A stretch of 64,000 bases of DNA from JBDRHL01 sp043816955 (GTDB lineage Bacteria > Planctomycetota > Phycisphaerae > Sedimentisphaerales > CAYZTY01). Every line of letters starts with the position of its first letter. Position 1 is the stretch's first letter. The position numbers were made by a program, and so were the translations under genes. Positions 25,101-33,148 of the stretch are shown piece by piece. Location: positions 9,331 to 73,330 of the forward strand of contig JBDRHL010000115.1 of the NCBI GenBank assembly GCA_043816955.1, in the 5' to 3' direction. Under the pieces are notes generated by a model. The model searched no databases, had not been told where the DNA came from, and worked only from the letters and a program-made list of their open reading frames with translations.

Positions 25101-26566
25101 GTTCGCCGCGGACGCATGAGCCTTTGTTCCAGCAGACGCTTCGGGAAGCCGGTCTGAATCCGCATCTGTTCGAGATGGCCAACATCCGTGATCAGTGTTC
25201 TTGGATTCATATGAATGAGCCTGAAAAAGCAACAATCAAGGCAAAGGACCTTGTGGCTATGGCGGTAGCCAAGGCATCCCTTCTGGAGCCGCTGCATACA
25301 GAGGTTTTGCCTGTAACACATTCTGCGCTGGTGCTCGGAGGCGGTCTTGCGGGTATGACAGCAGCTATTGCTATTGCGGAGCAGGGATTTGACGTGTGTC
25401 TTGTTGAGCAGACAAACACACTTGGCGGGAATCTCAACAGGCTCAGGAGCACCTTCGACCTGGATGATATGGGCGGTTATGTCAAAGAACTCTGCGAAAA
25501 GGTACAGAAACACAAACGGATAAAGGTTTATACCGAAACTGAGCTTGCCGGCATAGAGGGTTTTGTCGGCAACTTCGAGAGTGTGCTCAAACGCAAAGGC
25601 AGAAAAATAAAGGTAAGTCACGGCGCGGTAGTTGTCGCGACCGGCGGAAGTGAGTACAGGCCGCAGGAATATCTATACGGGCAGGACAGGAAAATTGTAA
25701 CACAGCTTGAGCTTGAAGAGCTTATGACAGAAAACAGCCTCAAGCAGGTAAACTCAGTTGTGATGATACAGTGTACAGGCTCGCGTGAAAAGGGCCATAT
25801 GTACTGCAGCAGGGTATGCTGTAACAACGCCGTCAAGAATGCTGTAAAGATAAAGCAAAACTCGCCGGATACGGAAGTTTATATTCTTTATCGCGATGTC
25901 AGAAGCTATGGCTTCAGTGAGGAACACTACCAGAAAGCCCGCCGGATGGGCGTGATGTTTATCCGGTATGATTTAGATCGCAAACCAGAGGTAAGCAAGG
26001 CCGCAAACAGTTTCAGGGTTACTGTTTACGACAGCATCGCAGATGCACAGATTGTGCTGAATCCCGACCTGCTGGTGCTCAGCAGCAGGATTGATGCGAA
26101 CCCTGCCAACCGTGACATCGCCAAACTGCTGAAGGTGCCGGTAAATGATGACGGTTTCTTTATCGAAGCGCACGTCAAGCTCCGGCCGGTTGAATTCGCC
26201 ACTGAAGGCGTGTTCGTAGCAGGTCTCTCGCACAGCCCTAAGTCCATGCCCGAGACAATAGCCCAGGCCCAGGCAGCAGCGGCTAAGGCGTGTGCAATAA
26301 TCGCAAAGGACAATTTCGAGGGTGAAGCAAAAACGGCGCATATCGATGTTGATATCTGTGCTGCCTGCGGAACATGTGTGGGGGTTTGTGCTTACAGAGC
26401 GATTGAACTTGTATGTGTGGATGAAAGACGCGGCACAATAGCCGCCTATGTCAACCCCGCATTGTGCAAAGGCTGCGGAACGTGTGCCGCTACCTGCCGC
26501 AGCGGCGCGATGGACATTAAAGGCGTAACAGACCGCCAGATCAAACTGATGATAGAGGCGTTATAA
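22109..26566 (+). CDS. hdrA: Giant HdrA: two HdrA modules with an inserted GltD/NfnB-like NADPH module
   Basis: A 1485-residue iron-sulfur flavoprotein. HdrA module 1 opens with VLVIGGGIAGIQASLDLA (~15), the HdrA cluster CSMCILSPKIVECG (~63) and CTGCGDCTKACP (~115). A GltD/NfnB-like module then intervenes (~164-560): CRVGCPAGINIHGYV, VAIIGGGPAGLASARELA, VVVIGGGNSAIDSARTALRLG and GVFAVGDAVTGPASVI. Module 1 resumes with CAICSECMECVQAC (~634) and LQCVGSRDTDC (~729). HdrA module 2 follows (CHCGINIGG ~935; ALVLGGGLAGMTAAIAIA ~1073; IQCTGSREKG ~1219). The end carries two cubanes (CAACGTCVGVC, CKGCGTCAATC). Three FADs and many clusters are expected. It is likely the bifurcating core of the locus. 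Confidence 0.9.
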   Translation: MIAPERNNKDKIGAVLVIGGGIAGIQASLDLAESGQKVYLLESSPAIGGNMARLDKTFPTNDCSMCILSPKIVECGRHLNIETITWSQLEGLQGQAGNFKAKIRRRARYVDMDKCTGCGDCTKACPVAVPNEFDAGIGERHAIFRPYPQAYPNTFVIDKKGKSPCRVGCPAGINIHGYVALTAAGKFDEALDVVLQTIPLPGVLGRVCDHPCQERCHLSKSNDSVSICAIKRFLADKQREKGTEDKKIRKGSGSLAKVAIIGGGPAGLASARELARKGYQPTIFEAMQKAGGMLAWGIPDYRLPPEILDEEIQDVLDEGVQLQTNVRLGRDITIEQLKKAGFKAVVLAIGAQGGMKLGIEGENLKGVEDCIEFLRQVNLDRSTVKVGRKVVVIGGGNSAIDSARTALRLGAEEVTLLYRRTRAEMPAIDAEIVDAEKEGVKLHFLSAPVRVIGKANKVASLECIQMRLGEPDESGRRRPVPIEGSQFTLETDMIISAIGQKVRLVRDETLNELKTTRWGTIDADEKSTFTNIEGVFAVGDAVTGPASVIKAIAGGRRAAQAVDCYLRGVKFEPLPEIQEADITNEPPMHSDTTNVPGRSECPQLPPAQRAKSFDEVEATFSEEQAIAEAKRCLNCAICSECMECVQACKAKAICHEQQDKVEQINVGAVIALPGFEEYAAQLKYDFGYSRYPDVVSSMQFERILSASGPFMGHVRRPSDGKEPRKIAFLQCVGSRDTDCRNGYCSSVCCMYAIKEAVIAKEHIKGVDVTIFFMDMRAFGKDFDKYYERAKDEYGVHFKRSRVCDVYKKDGEPELTVKFAPDSGGVEQEQFDMVVLSIGLEPGKNSKSLAEKLGVRLEPNGFIWTDSSTPLNTSREGIFVGGAASGPKDIPETVMQASGTASLAAQLLAESRNTLTVEQEFPKERDILGQEPRIGVFICHCGINIGGVVDVPSVAQYAGTLPGVVHAEENLYTCSQDTQDHIKEIIEEHNLNRVVVASCSPRTHEPLFQQTLREAGLNPHLFEMANIRDQCSWIHMNEPEKATIKAKDLVAMAVAKASLLEPLHTEVLPVTHSALVLGGGLAGMTAAIAIAEQGFDVCLVEQTNTLGGNLNRLRSTFDLDDMGGYVKELCEKVQKHKRIKVYTETELAGIEGFVGNFESVLKRKGRKIKVSHGAVVVATGGSEYRPQEYLYGQDRKIVTQLELEELMTENSLKQVNSVVMIQCTGSREKGHMYCSRVCCNNAVKNAVKIKQNSPDTEVYILYRDVRSYGFSEEHYQKARRMGVMFIRYDLDRKPEVSKAANSFRVTVYDSIADAQIVLNPDLLVLSSRIDANPANRDIAKLLKVPVNDDGFFIEAHVKLRPVEFATEGVFVAGLSHSPKSMPETIAQAQAAAAKACAIIAKDNFEGEAKTAHIDVDICAACGTCVGVCAYRAIELVCVDERRGTIAAYVNPALCKGCGTCAATCRSGAMDIKGVTDRQIKLMIEAL

Positions 26567-26569
26567 GCA

Positions 26570-27007
26570 ATGCAGGAAAATCAGGAAAACTGGGAACCCA
26601 GAATAATAGCCTTTCTGTGTAGCTGGTGCTCATATGCCGGCGCAGACCTTGCCGGCGTAAGCAGGCTTCAGTATCCGGCGAATATTCGGATTGTCAAAGT
26701 GCCATGCTCGGGACGTGTGAATCCGTTTTTCGTGGTCAAGGCTTTACAGCACGGCTGGGACGGCGTGCTTGTTTCCGGCTGTCATCCCGGCGATTGTCAT
26801 TATCTGAGCGGCAATTACTTCGCACGCAGAAGATTTGCGCTTTTGAAAAGGCTTCTGGAATATGTGGGCATTGAGCAGGGCAGGGTGCATTTCTCATGGG
26901 TTTCAGCAGGTGAAGGCGAAAAGTTTTCACAGGTTGTCAAAGATGTTACCGAGGCGGTCAGGAAACTCGGGCCCGCAACAAGGCTGGTTAAAAATAAATC
27001 CGATTGA
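26570..27007 (+). CDS. mvhD: MvhD/FlxD-type [2Fe-2S] electron-transfer protein
   Basis: A 145-residue protein with the full cysteine set of the MvhD family: FLCSWCSYAGADLAG at the N-terminus, VPCSGRVNP in the middle and GCHPGDCHYLSGN. It would hold one [2Fe-2S] cluster and dock an electron-input module onto HdrA. It starts 3 bases after the giant hdrA. A second, degenerate copy of this domain is fused to the C-terminus of the flavoprotein at 16407-19103. Confidence 0.93.
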   Translation: MQENQENWEPRIIAFLCSWCSYAGADLAGVSRLQYPANIRIVKVPCSGRVNPFFVVKALQHGWDGVLVSGCHPGDCHYLSGNYFARRRFALLKRLLEYVGIEQGRVHFSWVSAGEGEKFSQVVKDVTEAVRKLGPATRLVKNKSD

Positions 27008-27022
27008 GGAGATATATAAATC

Positions 27023-27970
27023 GTGCAGCTCCAGGAAAGACTAAGACGGGAAGCAAAGCAGATGCTTGAGCAAAAACAGGTCGATCTTGTGATCGGCTAC
27101 GAGGACGAAGGTGTGCCTCTTCGGATGAGCCCGTGCTTCATAACCGACCCGGCAGAGACTGACAGGCTCGTGTGGAATGCTTTCTGTCATAACAATCTGA
27201 CCAAGTATCTCGTGGGCCGTAAAGAGCGTGTGGCTGTCGTCGCCAAAAGCTGTGATCTTCGCAGCCTTGTAGTACTGATAAAGGAAAAACAGGTCGATCA
27301 GGAAAAGCTAAAAATCATCGGTGTTCCGTGCCTTGGCATTGTAGATCCGGCCAAAATCGAAAAGCATTTAGGCGGCAAAGACATTAAACAGGCTGACGTT
27401 CACGAGGGGATAATAACCGTCAGGGGCAAAGGGTTCGAAAAAATTCTTAAAGTCGAAGATTTCCTGCATGACAGCTGCCTTTCCTGTGAGCACAGGGACC
27501 CTGATATTTGTGATGTTGTCATAGGAGAGAAAATCCCACAGAGCCTGCCGAGCACGGAGTATGATAAGGTAAAACAGATAGAGGCGATGAGCCCCGACCA
27601 GAGATGGGAGTTCTTCAAAAAGGAGCTTTCCCGTTGTATCCGCTGCTATGCCTGCCGAAATGCCTGTCCGCTTTGCTACTGCAAAAAATGTTTTATCGAC
27701 CAGAGCTTTCCTGCCTGGCTGGGCAAAAGTACGGATATATCCGACACGATGGCATTTCAGATTATGCGGGCACTGCATACAGCAGGCAGGTGCGTTGACT
27801 GCGGGGCGTGCGTGCGTGCGTGTCCCAACAATATCGATATAAGGATGCTCACGAAAAAGGTGGCAAAAGACGTAAAAGAGCTATTCGACTCAGAGGCAGG
27901 AGTGAGTCTGGACGAAGAGGCGCCGCTTACTGTTTACCGCGAAGATGATCCGCAGGATTTTATAAAGTAA
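27023..27970 (+). CDS. FlxC-like iron-sulfur protein with two cubane motifs
   Basis: A 315-residue protein. The N-terminal ~190 residues have conserved cysteines in KSCDLRSL and GVPCLGIVDP, then CLSCEHRDPDIC, as in the FrhB/FlxC-like group. The C-terminal part has two cubane motifs (CIRCYACRNACP and CVDCGACVRACP). GTG 27023 is the start, with GAGGAG 10-16 bases upstream. The order MvhD, dicluster protein, dicluster protein, FNR-like protein matches the flxABCD genes that accompany hdr genes in sulfate reducers and other anaerobes. No CCG domain is present, so it is not HdrB. Confidence 0.75.
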   Translation: MQLQERLRREAKQMLEQKQVDLVIGYEDEGVPLRMSPCFITDPAETDRLVWNAFCHNNLTKYLVGRKERVAVVAKSCDLRSLVVLIKEKQVDQEKLKIIGVPCLGIVDPAKIEKHLGGKDIKQADVHEGIITVRGKGFEKILKVEDFLHDSCLSCEHRDPDICDVVIGEKIPQSLPSTEYDKVKQIEAMSPDQRWEFFKKELSRCIRCYACRNACPLCYCKKCFIDQSFPAWLGKSTDISDTMAFQIMRALHTAGRCVDCGACVRACPNNIDIRMLTKKVAKDVKELFDSEAGVSLDEEAPLTVYREDDPQDFIK

Positions 27971-27974
27971 TATT

Positions 27975-29009
27975 ATGAAAACGATAGCAAAAGAAAAAAT
28001 CGCTGATCTGCTGAATATCCTGGCAAGGGAGTATGAGCTTTACGCACCAGTTTCGCAGGACGGGCTAAGCTGCGATTTTGAACATGTGGATAGCGCAGAA
28101 AAAATCACGCTGGATTTCTACAATACCGCTGAGCCGCCCAAGAAACTATTCTTCCCCCAGAAAGAAACGCTCTACAGCTTCGATGCTGACGGCAGGGCGG
28201 AGCCGGCAGAGGTTAAAAGCGGCAAACAGCGAATCATATTCGGTGTTCGCCCGTGTGATCTGAGAAGCTTCAGGCTGCTTGACAGGATATTCAACGGCAA
28301 ATACCAGGACCCCTATTACATCGAGAGACGAAAGAACACTGTACTATTCGGCCTGGCCTGCAACGATCCGCAGAGCAGCTGTTTCTGCACAGCTTTGGGC
28401 TTTGGGCCTCACTTCAAGGACGACTGCGATGTATTTGTCATTGACCTCGGCAGGAAGTATCTCTTCGAACCGGTATCAGATAAAGGCAGGGAAGTTCTGG
28501 ATAAAATTCCAGGCCTTGTTGATTCCGCTACAGAGGACATCGAGTTTGCAGAAAAGCTCAAAAAACAGGCCGAAGAGAATATTGACATTGACAAGGAATT
28601 GGATATGGAGGGGCTCGCAGAGAAACTGCTGGAGCTTTACGACAGCCGGGCGTGGGACGAGATACATCAGAGATGCCTGGCATGCGGAATATGCACCTTC
28701 CTCTGTCCGACGTGTCATTGTTTTGATCTTCTCGATGAAGCAGGCAAGGATAAATTCAGAAAGTTGCGGGTGTGGGATTCGTGCATGTATGAGAATTTCA
28801 ACCTTGAGGCATCAGGCCATAATCCCCGCGCAACGGGTAAAGAACGGATGCGCCAGCGGATCATGCACAAGTTCAGTTATATACCGCGGAACTTCGACAT
28901 GTTCGGCTGTGTCGGGTGCGGCCGGTGTATGCGAAAGTGCCCTGCCTGCATGAATATCATAAAAGCGATTGAAAAAGTCAGAGCCTCCGAGGTGAAACAA
29001 TCCAAATGA
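27975..29009 (+). CDS. FlxB / hydrogenase-beta-like [4Fe-4S] dicluster protein
   Basis: A 344-residue protein like the beta subunit of sulfhydrogenases, anaerobic sulfite reductase subunit A and FlxB. The N-terminal domain holds GVRPCDLRSFRLLDRIF and NDPQSSCFCTALG, then a charged helical linker. Two C-terminal cubane motifs follow (CLACGICTFLCPTC and CVGCGRCMRKCPAC). In such complexes this subunit passes electrons between the FNR-like subunit and the Hdr part. It starts 4 bases after the previous gene and overlaps the next by ATGA. Confidence 0.8.
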   Translation: MKTIAKEKIADLLNILAREYELYAPVSQDGLSCDFEHVDSAEKITLDFYNTAEPPKKLFFPQKETLYSFDADGRAEPAEVKSGKQRIIFGVRPCDLRSFRLLDRIFNGKYQDPYYIERRKNTVLFGLACNDPQSSCFCTALGFGPHFKDDCDVFVIDLGRKYLFEPVSDKGREVLDKIPGLVDSATEDIEFAEKLKKQAEENIDIDKELDMEGLAEKLLELYDSRAWDEIHQRCLACGICTFLCPTCHCFDLLDEAGKDKFRKLRVWDSCMYENFNLEASGHNPRATGKERMRQRIMHKFSYIPRNFDMFGCVGCGRCMRKCPACMNIIKAIEKVRASEVKQSK

Positions 29010-29851
29010 AAAACCCTTATCTTCCAATGCCCGTAATACTGCAGAAGGTCAGCTTTGAAAACGAAGTAAAAGATATCAAAACATTCGATCTTGCCTTTGA
29101 GAATCCCGCCGATGCCGAGTCCTTCGATTTCGTCTGCGGCCAGTTTGCTATGCTCTCTGTGCCAGGCGTCGGCGAAGCGCCTTTTGGTATAGCATCATCG
29201 CCTCTTGAGAAAGAGACAATTCAATTCACAATAAAAAGGTATCCAAAGGGCCAGTTAACCACTTCTCTTCACAGTCTTGCGAAAGGCAAAAGGCTGGGGC
29301 TTCGCGGTCCTTTCGGCAACGGTTATCCCATGAAAGAGCTTGAGAAAAAGAACATCCTGCTCGTCGGCGGAGGTTTCGCGCTGACAACACTGCGGTCAGT
29401 AGCCGGGTTCATTCTACATGAAAGCAACCGGGACAGGTACAAAAAGCTCACAATGTTTGTCGCCGCACGCGACCCGGGAGAGATACTTTACAAGGACGAT
29501 CTTGCCCAATGGTCAAAGCGGGATGATATAGAGATTATTCAGACCATTGACCGTCCCGCTGACGGCTGGCAGCACAAGGTAGGTTTCGCAGCACCTGTTC
29601 TGGAGCAGATCGCACCGTCGGCAGATAATACCTGTGCCCTCGTCTGCGGGCCGTCAATTATGATCAAAACATGCATCAAGGTTCTGTTCGATCTGGGTTT
29701 CCCGCCCGAGCGGATAATCAACTCGCTTGAGATGAAGATGAAGTGCGGCATCGGTATTTGCGGCAGGTGCAACATCGGCGGCAAGTACATCTGTAAGGAT
29801 GGCCCGGTGTTTACCTATGCCGAACTTCAGCAGCTTTCAAAAGAGTACTAA
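29006..29851 (+). CDS. FlxA/AsrB-like FAD/NAD(P)-binding oxidoreductase with [2Fe-2S]
   Basis: A 281-residue protein of the ferredoxin-NADP reductase superfamily, in the dihydroorotate dehydrogenase electron-transfer/hydrogenase-gamma branch. The FAD domain has FVCGQFAMLSVPGVGEAPFGIAS. The NAD domain begins ILLVGGGFALTTLRSV and contains VCGPSIMIK. The C-terminal [2Fe-2S] loop is C-x4-C-x2-C-x8-C (MKCGIGICGRCNIGGKYIC). It would bring NADH (or accept electrons to NAD+) into the Flx-Hdr complex. The start overlaps the preceding stop by 4 bases. This appears to be the last gene of the string. Confidence 0.86.
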   Translation: MKNPYLPMPVILQKVSFENEVKDIKTFDLAFENPADAESFDFVCGQFAMLSVPGVGEAPFGIASSPLEKETIQFTIKRYPKGQLTTSLHSLAKGKRLGLRGPFGNGYPMKELEKKNILLVGGGFALTTLRSVAGFILHESNRDRYKKLTMFVAARDPGEILYKDDLAQWSKRDDIEIIQTIDRPADGWQHKVGFAAPVLEQIAPSADNTCALVCGPSIMIKTCIKVLFDLGFPPERIINSLEMKMKCGIGICGRCNIGGKYICKDGPVFTYAELQQLSKEY

Positions 29852-29907
29852 CCCGCATCATCATATTGTCTGTTGCAATTCCGTCTTATTCTGCTATCCT
29901 GTCGGCC

Positions 29908-32900
29908 ATGCATACGACAGCGTCAAACTGGGATTATCTGGTAGTGACCGCGTCAAATGCGGCGCAGGCTCAGGCCTATGATACACAGCTTCGCCTGCGG
30001 CGAGAACTTGGGCTTTTATCTGTGGTAGAACAGGTAATTGTCGTTTCAGATCCGGATGGCAAACGCGTAGGCAGTGGGGGCAGCACACTGTTGTGTCTGC
30101 TGGAGGTCTTAAACCGTGAACTGCGTAGTTGCTGCGCTTCTGAGCAGCAAGACCTGTGCGATATTCTGAAGCAACGACGGATTCTTATAGTCCACGGCGG
30201 AGGTGATTCACGGCGGCTCCCGGCATACGGCTCTTGCGGGAAAATTTTTGTACCCGTGCCGGGACAAAGCGATAGTTGTCTGGAAAAAACCCTGTTCGAC
30301 GAACAACTGCCGACGTATCTTTCGCTGCCGCTGCCTGACGAAAATATCGGTCAGGTGGTAATTACCTCGGGCGATGTGCTCCTGCGATTCGACCCAGCCG
30401 AAGTCCGCTTTGCAAAAACAGGGATAACAGGCCTGGGCTGTTATGTTCCGCCGGAGCAGGCGCAAAACTTCGGGGTCTTCGGACGGGGGCAGGATGATCT
30501 GGTGCGATTGTTTCTGCAAAAGCCTTCTCTGAAAAAGCAGCAGGAAACAAAACTGATTGATCATTACGGCCGGGCGATCCTGGATATAGGAGTTATGAAC
30601 CTTACCGCCAAGACCGCAATACTGCTGCTGGAGGCCTTCGGTCTGCATACAGGACCCGAAGGTTCACTTGAACTCAGCGGAGCTTTCAATGAAGCGATGC
30701 TTGAACACGGGCTTGATTTTTACCGGGAAATATGCTGCGGGATGGGTTACCAAGCCGACCCACTCTGCTATATCGAAGCGGTAAGGCAAAGTGGCTCAGG
30801 CTGGGAAGAAAAAATACTTCGGCAATTGTTTGAAGTTTTGTCGAAAATAGAATTTCACGTCAAGGTTCTGCCCCGCTGCGATTTTCTCGATTTCGGAAGC
30901 AGCAGAGAGATAATTAAAAGCGGAATTTCTCTTATTCAACAGCAAACAGGTTCACGTCATCTGGATTCGTTTTTGAACATAAACAACGATTCAGGCGATT
31001 GCGGCAGGTGCACCGGACGAAGGGCCTGGGTCGAAGGCTGCAGGATAAATTCCGCGCTTGAGCTGGCTGGAGACAATGTGGTTGTCGGAATCGATGTGGG
31101 TGAACCGCTCGTTGTGCCGGAGGGAATGTGTCTGGATGTTATCGCCGGGCAAGACCGAAGCAAAAACACCGTGTGGTTTGTGCGATGTTACGGTGTAAAT
31201 GACCTGTTCAAAGATACCATCAACGAAGGGGCGACTTTCTGTAATATCCCCGTTCTGACATGGCTTGATACCGTCGGGGCAAAACCACAGGACATCTGGA
31301 GCGGTGATACCCCACAGCAGCAGCGCAGCCTGTGGGATGCAAGAGTATTCCCAGCGGTTAAGGAGCATAACCGCTACCGTAACTGGCTCTGGATGTTTGA
31401 TCCGGCAAAAGCGGATAAACGCCTCTGCCGTGCATGGCTCGAAGCGGATCGCTACAGCCTCTGTGAAATAGCACAACTCAGCGACCATCAGGCTTTTTAT
31501 GAGCGACGAAGCCGTATCCGAGCCGAATTAATTCAAAACTCACTGCGAAAGATGTTCCGACAGGACAGCGAATTTTCTCATGCCGAACTGGCTTACATTC
31601 TTAACAATACCGACGACTGCTCAGAATGGTTTCTGCAGCTTGTTTACGAAGCCCGCTGCCATTATGACACAAGCGAAAATGGTGGTATCAATTCGCTCAT
31701 CTTCCCGCGAATTATCCATACCCTGGGAGCGGCGATGCAATTCGTCGATGACCGCACCAGGGAAAAGTTTGGACGTACCCTCGCTGAACTATCGCATAAC
31801 CTGACACCGGCAGATCACGAGTGGCTCAAATCCATCGGACTGGAGCTGAATGAGAATACGACACCGGACGGGTGGAGTCAGCAGGCTCGCAAGGCGGCAT
31901 TTGAATCCTTCGGCAGGACGATTTATTCAAGCGGCATTGAAAAAACACAGGTCCCGCATAACGCGTTGAAAAGCGACGAGATTGTCTGGGGCCGTGTCCC
32001 TGCCCGCCTTGATGTCGGGGGCGGCTGGACTGACACGCCGCCGTATTGTCTCGAGCATGGCGGTAATGTAGTCAACGCCGCCGTCGATCTGAATGGCCAG
32101 GCCCCGATTCAGGCCTACGCCAGGGTGGTCAGGGAACCCGTAATTCGAATAGGATCAATTGATCTGGGTTTACGGATTGAAATAAGCAGCCTGGATGAAC
32201 TGCTGGACTACCGCAATGTCGAGGGAGGATTTAATCTTGCCAAGGCGGCGCTGGTCATATCAGGCTTTTCACCTGTGAATGCAAACCGGCCTCTGGGAAT
32301 CACACTCCGGCAGATGCTTCAGGAGTTTGGCGGCGGTATCGAGCTGACTACCCTCGCAGCGATACCAAAGGGAAGCGGCCTGGGAACCTCGAGCATTATG
32401 GGAACTGTAATTCTGGCAGTCATAGGCAGGGTCCTGGGGCAAAAGCTGTCTCACAGACAATTGTTTCACAGGGTACTGAGACTCGAACAGGCCTTGACTA
32501 CAGGCGGCGGCTGGCAGGACCAGATCGGCGGTGCCGTCGCTGGGGCGAAAATAATCAGAACAGAGCCGGGATTGGTCCCCGATGCACGGATACATTATCT
32601 GCCCGGCGATGTTCTTGATCCCAGGACAAACGGCGGCCAAACCCTTCTTTACTATACCGGTATCACCCGACTTGCCAAAAATATCCTCGAAGAGGTGGTC
32701 GGAAGGTATCTCAATCGCGACCGACAGGCAATGTTAACCCTCAGACAGATTCACGATCTGGCCTCGCAGGTTGCAGAAGCGATGTCACTTAAGGATATTG
32801 AGCGGTTTGGCAGACTGGTCGCGAGGGCATGGGAGCTGAACAAGCAGCTGGACCCGAATTCGAGCAACAAAGAGGTTGAAGCATTGCTTCAGTGCGTTCA

Positions 32901-33084
32901 GCCGTACATATATGGGGCCAAGCTTCTGGGCGCCGGCGGCGGAGGCTTTTTACTGATGATCTGCAGGTCCGCCGATGCCCGTAAAAAGCTCGAAGAAATG
33001 CTCAACGCCCAGCCACCCAATGACAAGGCACGTTTCTTTGATTTCAACGTCAACAATGACGGGCTTGTCGTAACAGTCAGTTGA
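29908..33084 (+). CDS. fkp: Bifunctional L-fucokinase / GDP-fucose pyrophosphorylase
   Basis: A 1058-residue FKP-type protein that salvages L-fucose to GDP-L-fucose. The N-terminal nucleotidyltransferase half has GSGGSTLLCLLEVL and HGGGDSRRLPAYG. The C-terminal GHMP kinase starts near residue 694 (GRVPARLDVGGGWTDTPP), with the phosphate loop PKGSGLGTSSIMGT (~818) and the last motif GAGGGGFLLM. Similar size to the Bacteroides enzyme. ATG 29908 is preferred; a TTG at 29866 adds 14 residues without support. Fucosylated surface glycans are the likely end use, in keeping with LPS genes and a glycosyltransferase elsewhere in the window. Confidence 0.88.
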   Translation: MHTTASNWDYLVVTASNAAQAQAYDTQLRLRRELGLLSVVEQVIVVSDPDGKRVGSGGSTLLCLLEVLNRELRSCCASEQQDLCDILKQRRILIVHGGGDSRRLPAYGSCGKIFVPVPGQSDSCLEKTLFDEQLPTYLSLPLPDENIGQVVITSGDVLLRFDPAEVRFAKTGITGLGCYVPPEQAQNFGVFGRGQDDLVRLFLQKPSLKKQQETKLIDHYGRAILDIGVMNLTAKTAILLLEAFGLHTGPEGSLELSGAFNEAMLEHGLDFYREICCGMGYQADPLCYIEAVRQSGSGWEEKILRQLFEVLSKIEFHVKVLPRCDFLDFGSSREIIKSGISLIQQQTGSRHLDSFLNINNDSGDCGRCTGRRAWVEGCRINSALELAGDNVVVGIDVGEPLVVPEGMCLDVIAGQDRSKNTVWFVRCYGVNDLFKDTINEGATFCNIPVLTWLDTVGAKPQDIWSGDTPQQQRSLWDARVFPAVKEHNRYRNWLWMFDPAKADKRLCRAWLEADRYSLCEIAQLSDHQAFYERRSRIRAELIQNSLRKMFRQDSEFSHAELAYILNNTDDCSEWFLQLVYEARCHYDTSENGGINSLIFPRIIHTLGAAMQFVDDRTREKFGRTLAELSHNLTPADHEWLKSIGLELNENTTPDGWSQQARKAAFESFGRTIYSSGIEKTQVPHNALKSDEIVWGRVPARLDVGGGWTDTPPYCLEHGGNVVNAAVDLNGQAPIQAYARVVREPVIRIGSIDLGLRIEISSLDELLDYRNVEGGFNLAKAALVISGFSPVNANRPLGITLRQMLQEFGGGIELTTLAAIPKGSGLGTSSIMGTVILAVIGRVLGQKLSHRQLFHRVLRLEQALTTGGGWQDQIGGAVAGAKIIRTEPGLVPDARIHYLPGDVLDPRTNGGQTLLYYTGITRLAKNILEEVVGRYLNRDRQAMLTLRQIHDLASQVAEAMSLKDIERFGRLVARAWELNKQLDPNSSNKEVEALLQCVQPYIYGAKLLGAGGGGFLLMICRSADARKKLEEMLNAQPPNDKARFFDFNVNNDGLVVTVS

Positions 33085-33148
33085 CAGCCGGCGACAAAAA
33101 GAGCATAATGCCTTTACTCGGCTTTCAGGAGAAGGAGCTCTTACAGGG

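Noticed and set aside
27023..27970. HdrB candidate in the Hdr locus
   Set aside because: It has cubane motifs and FrhB/FlxC-like cysteines but no CCG domain.
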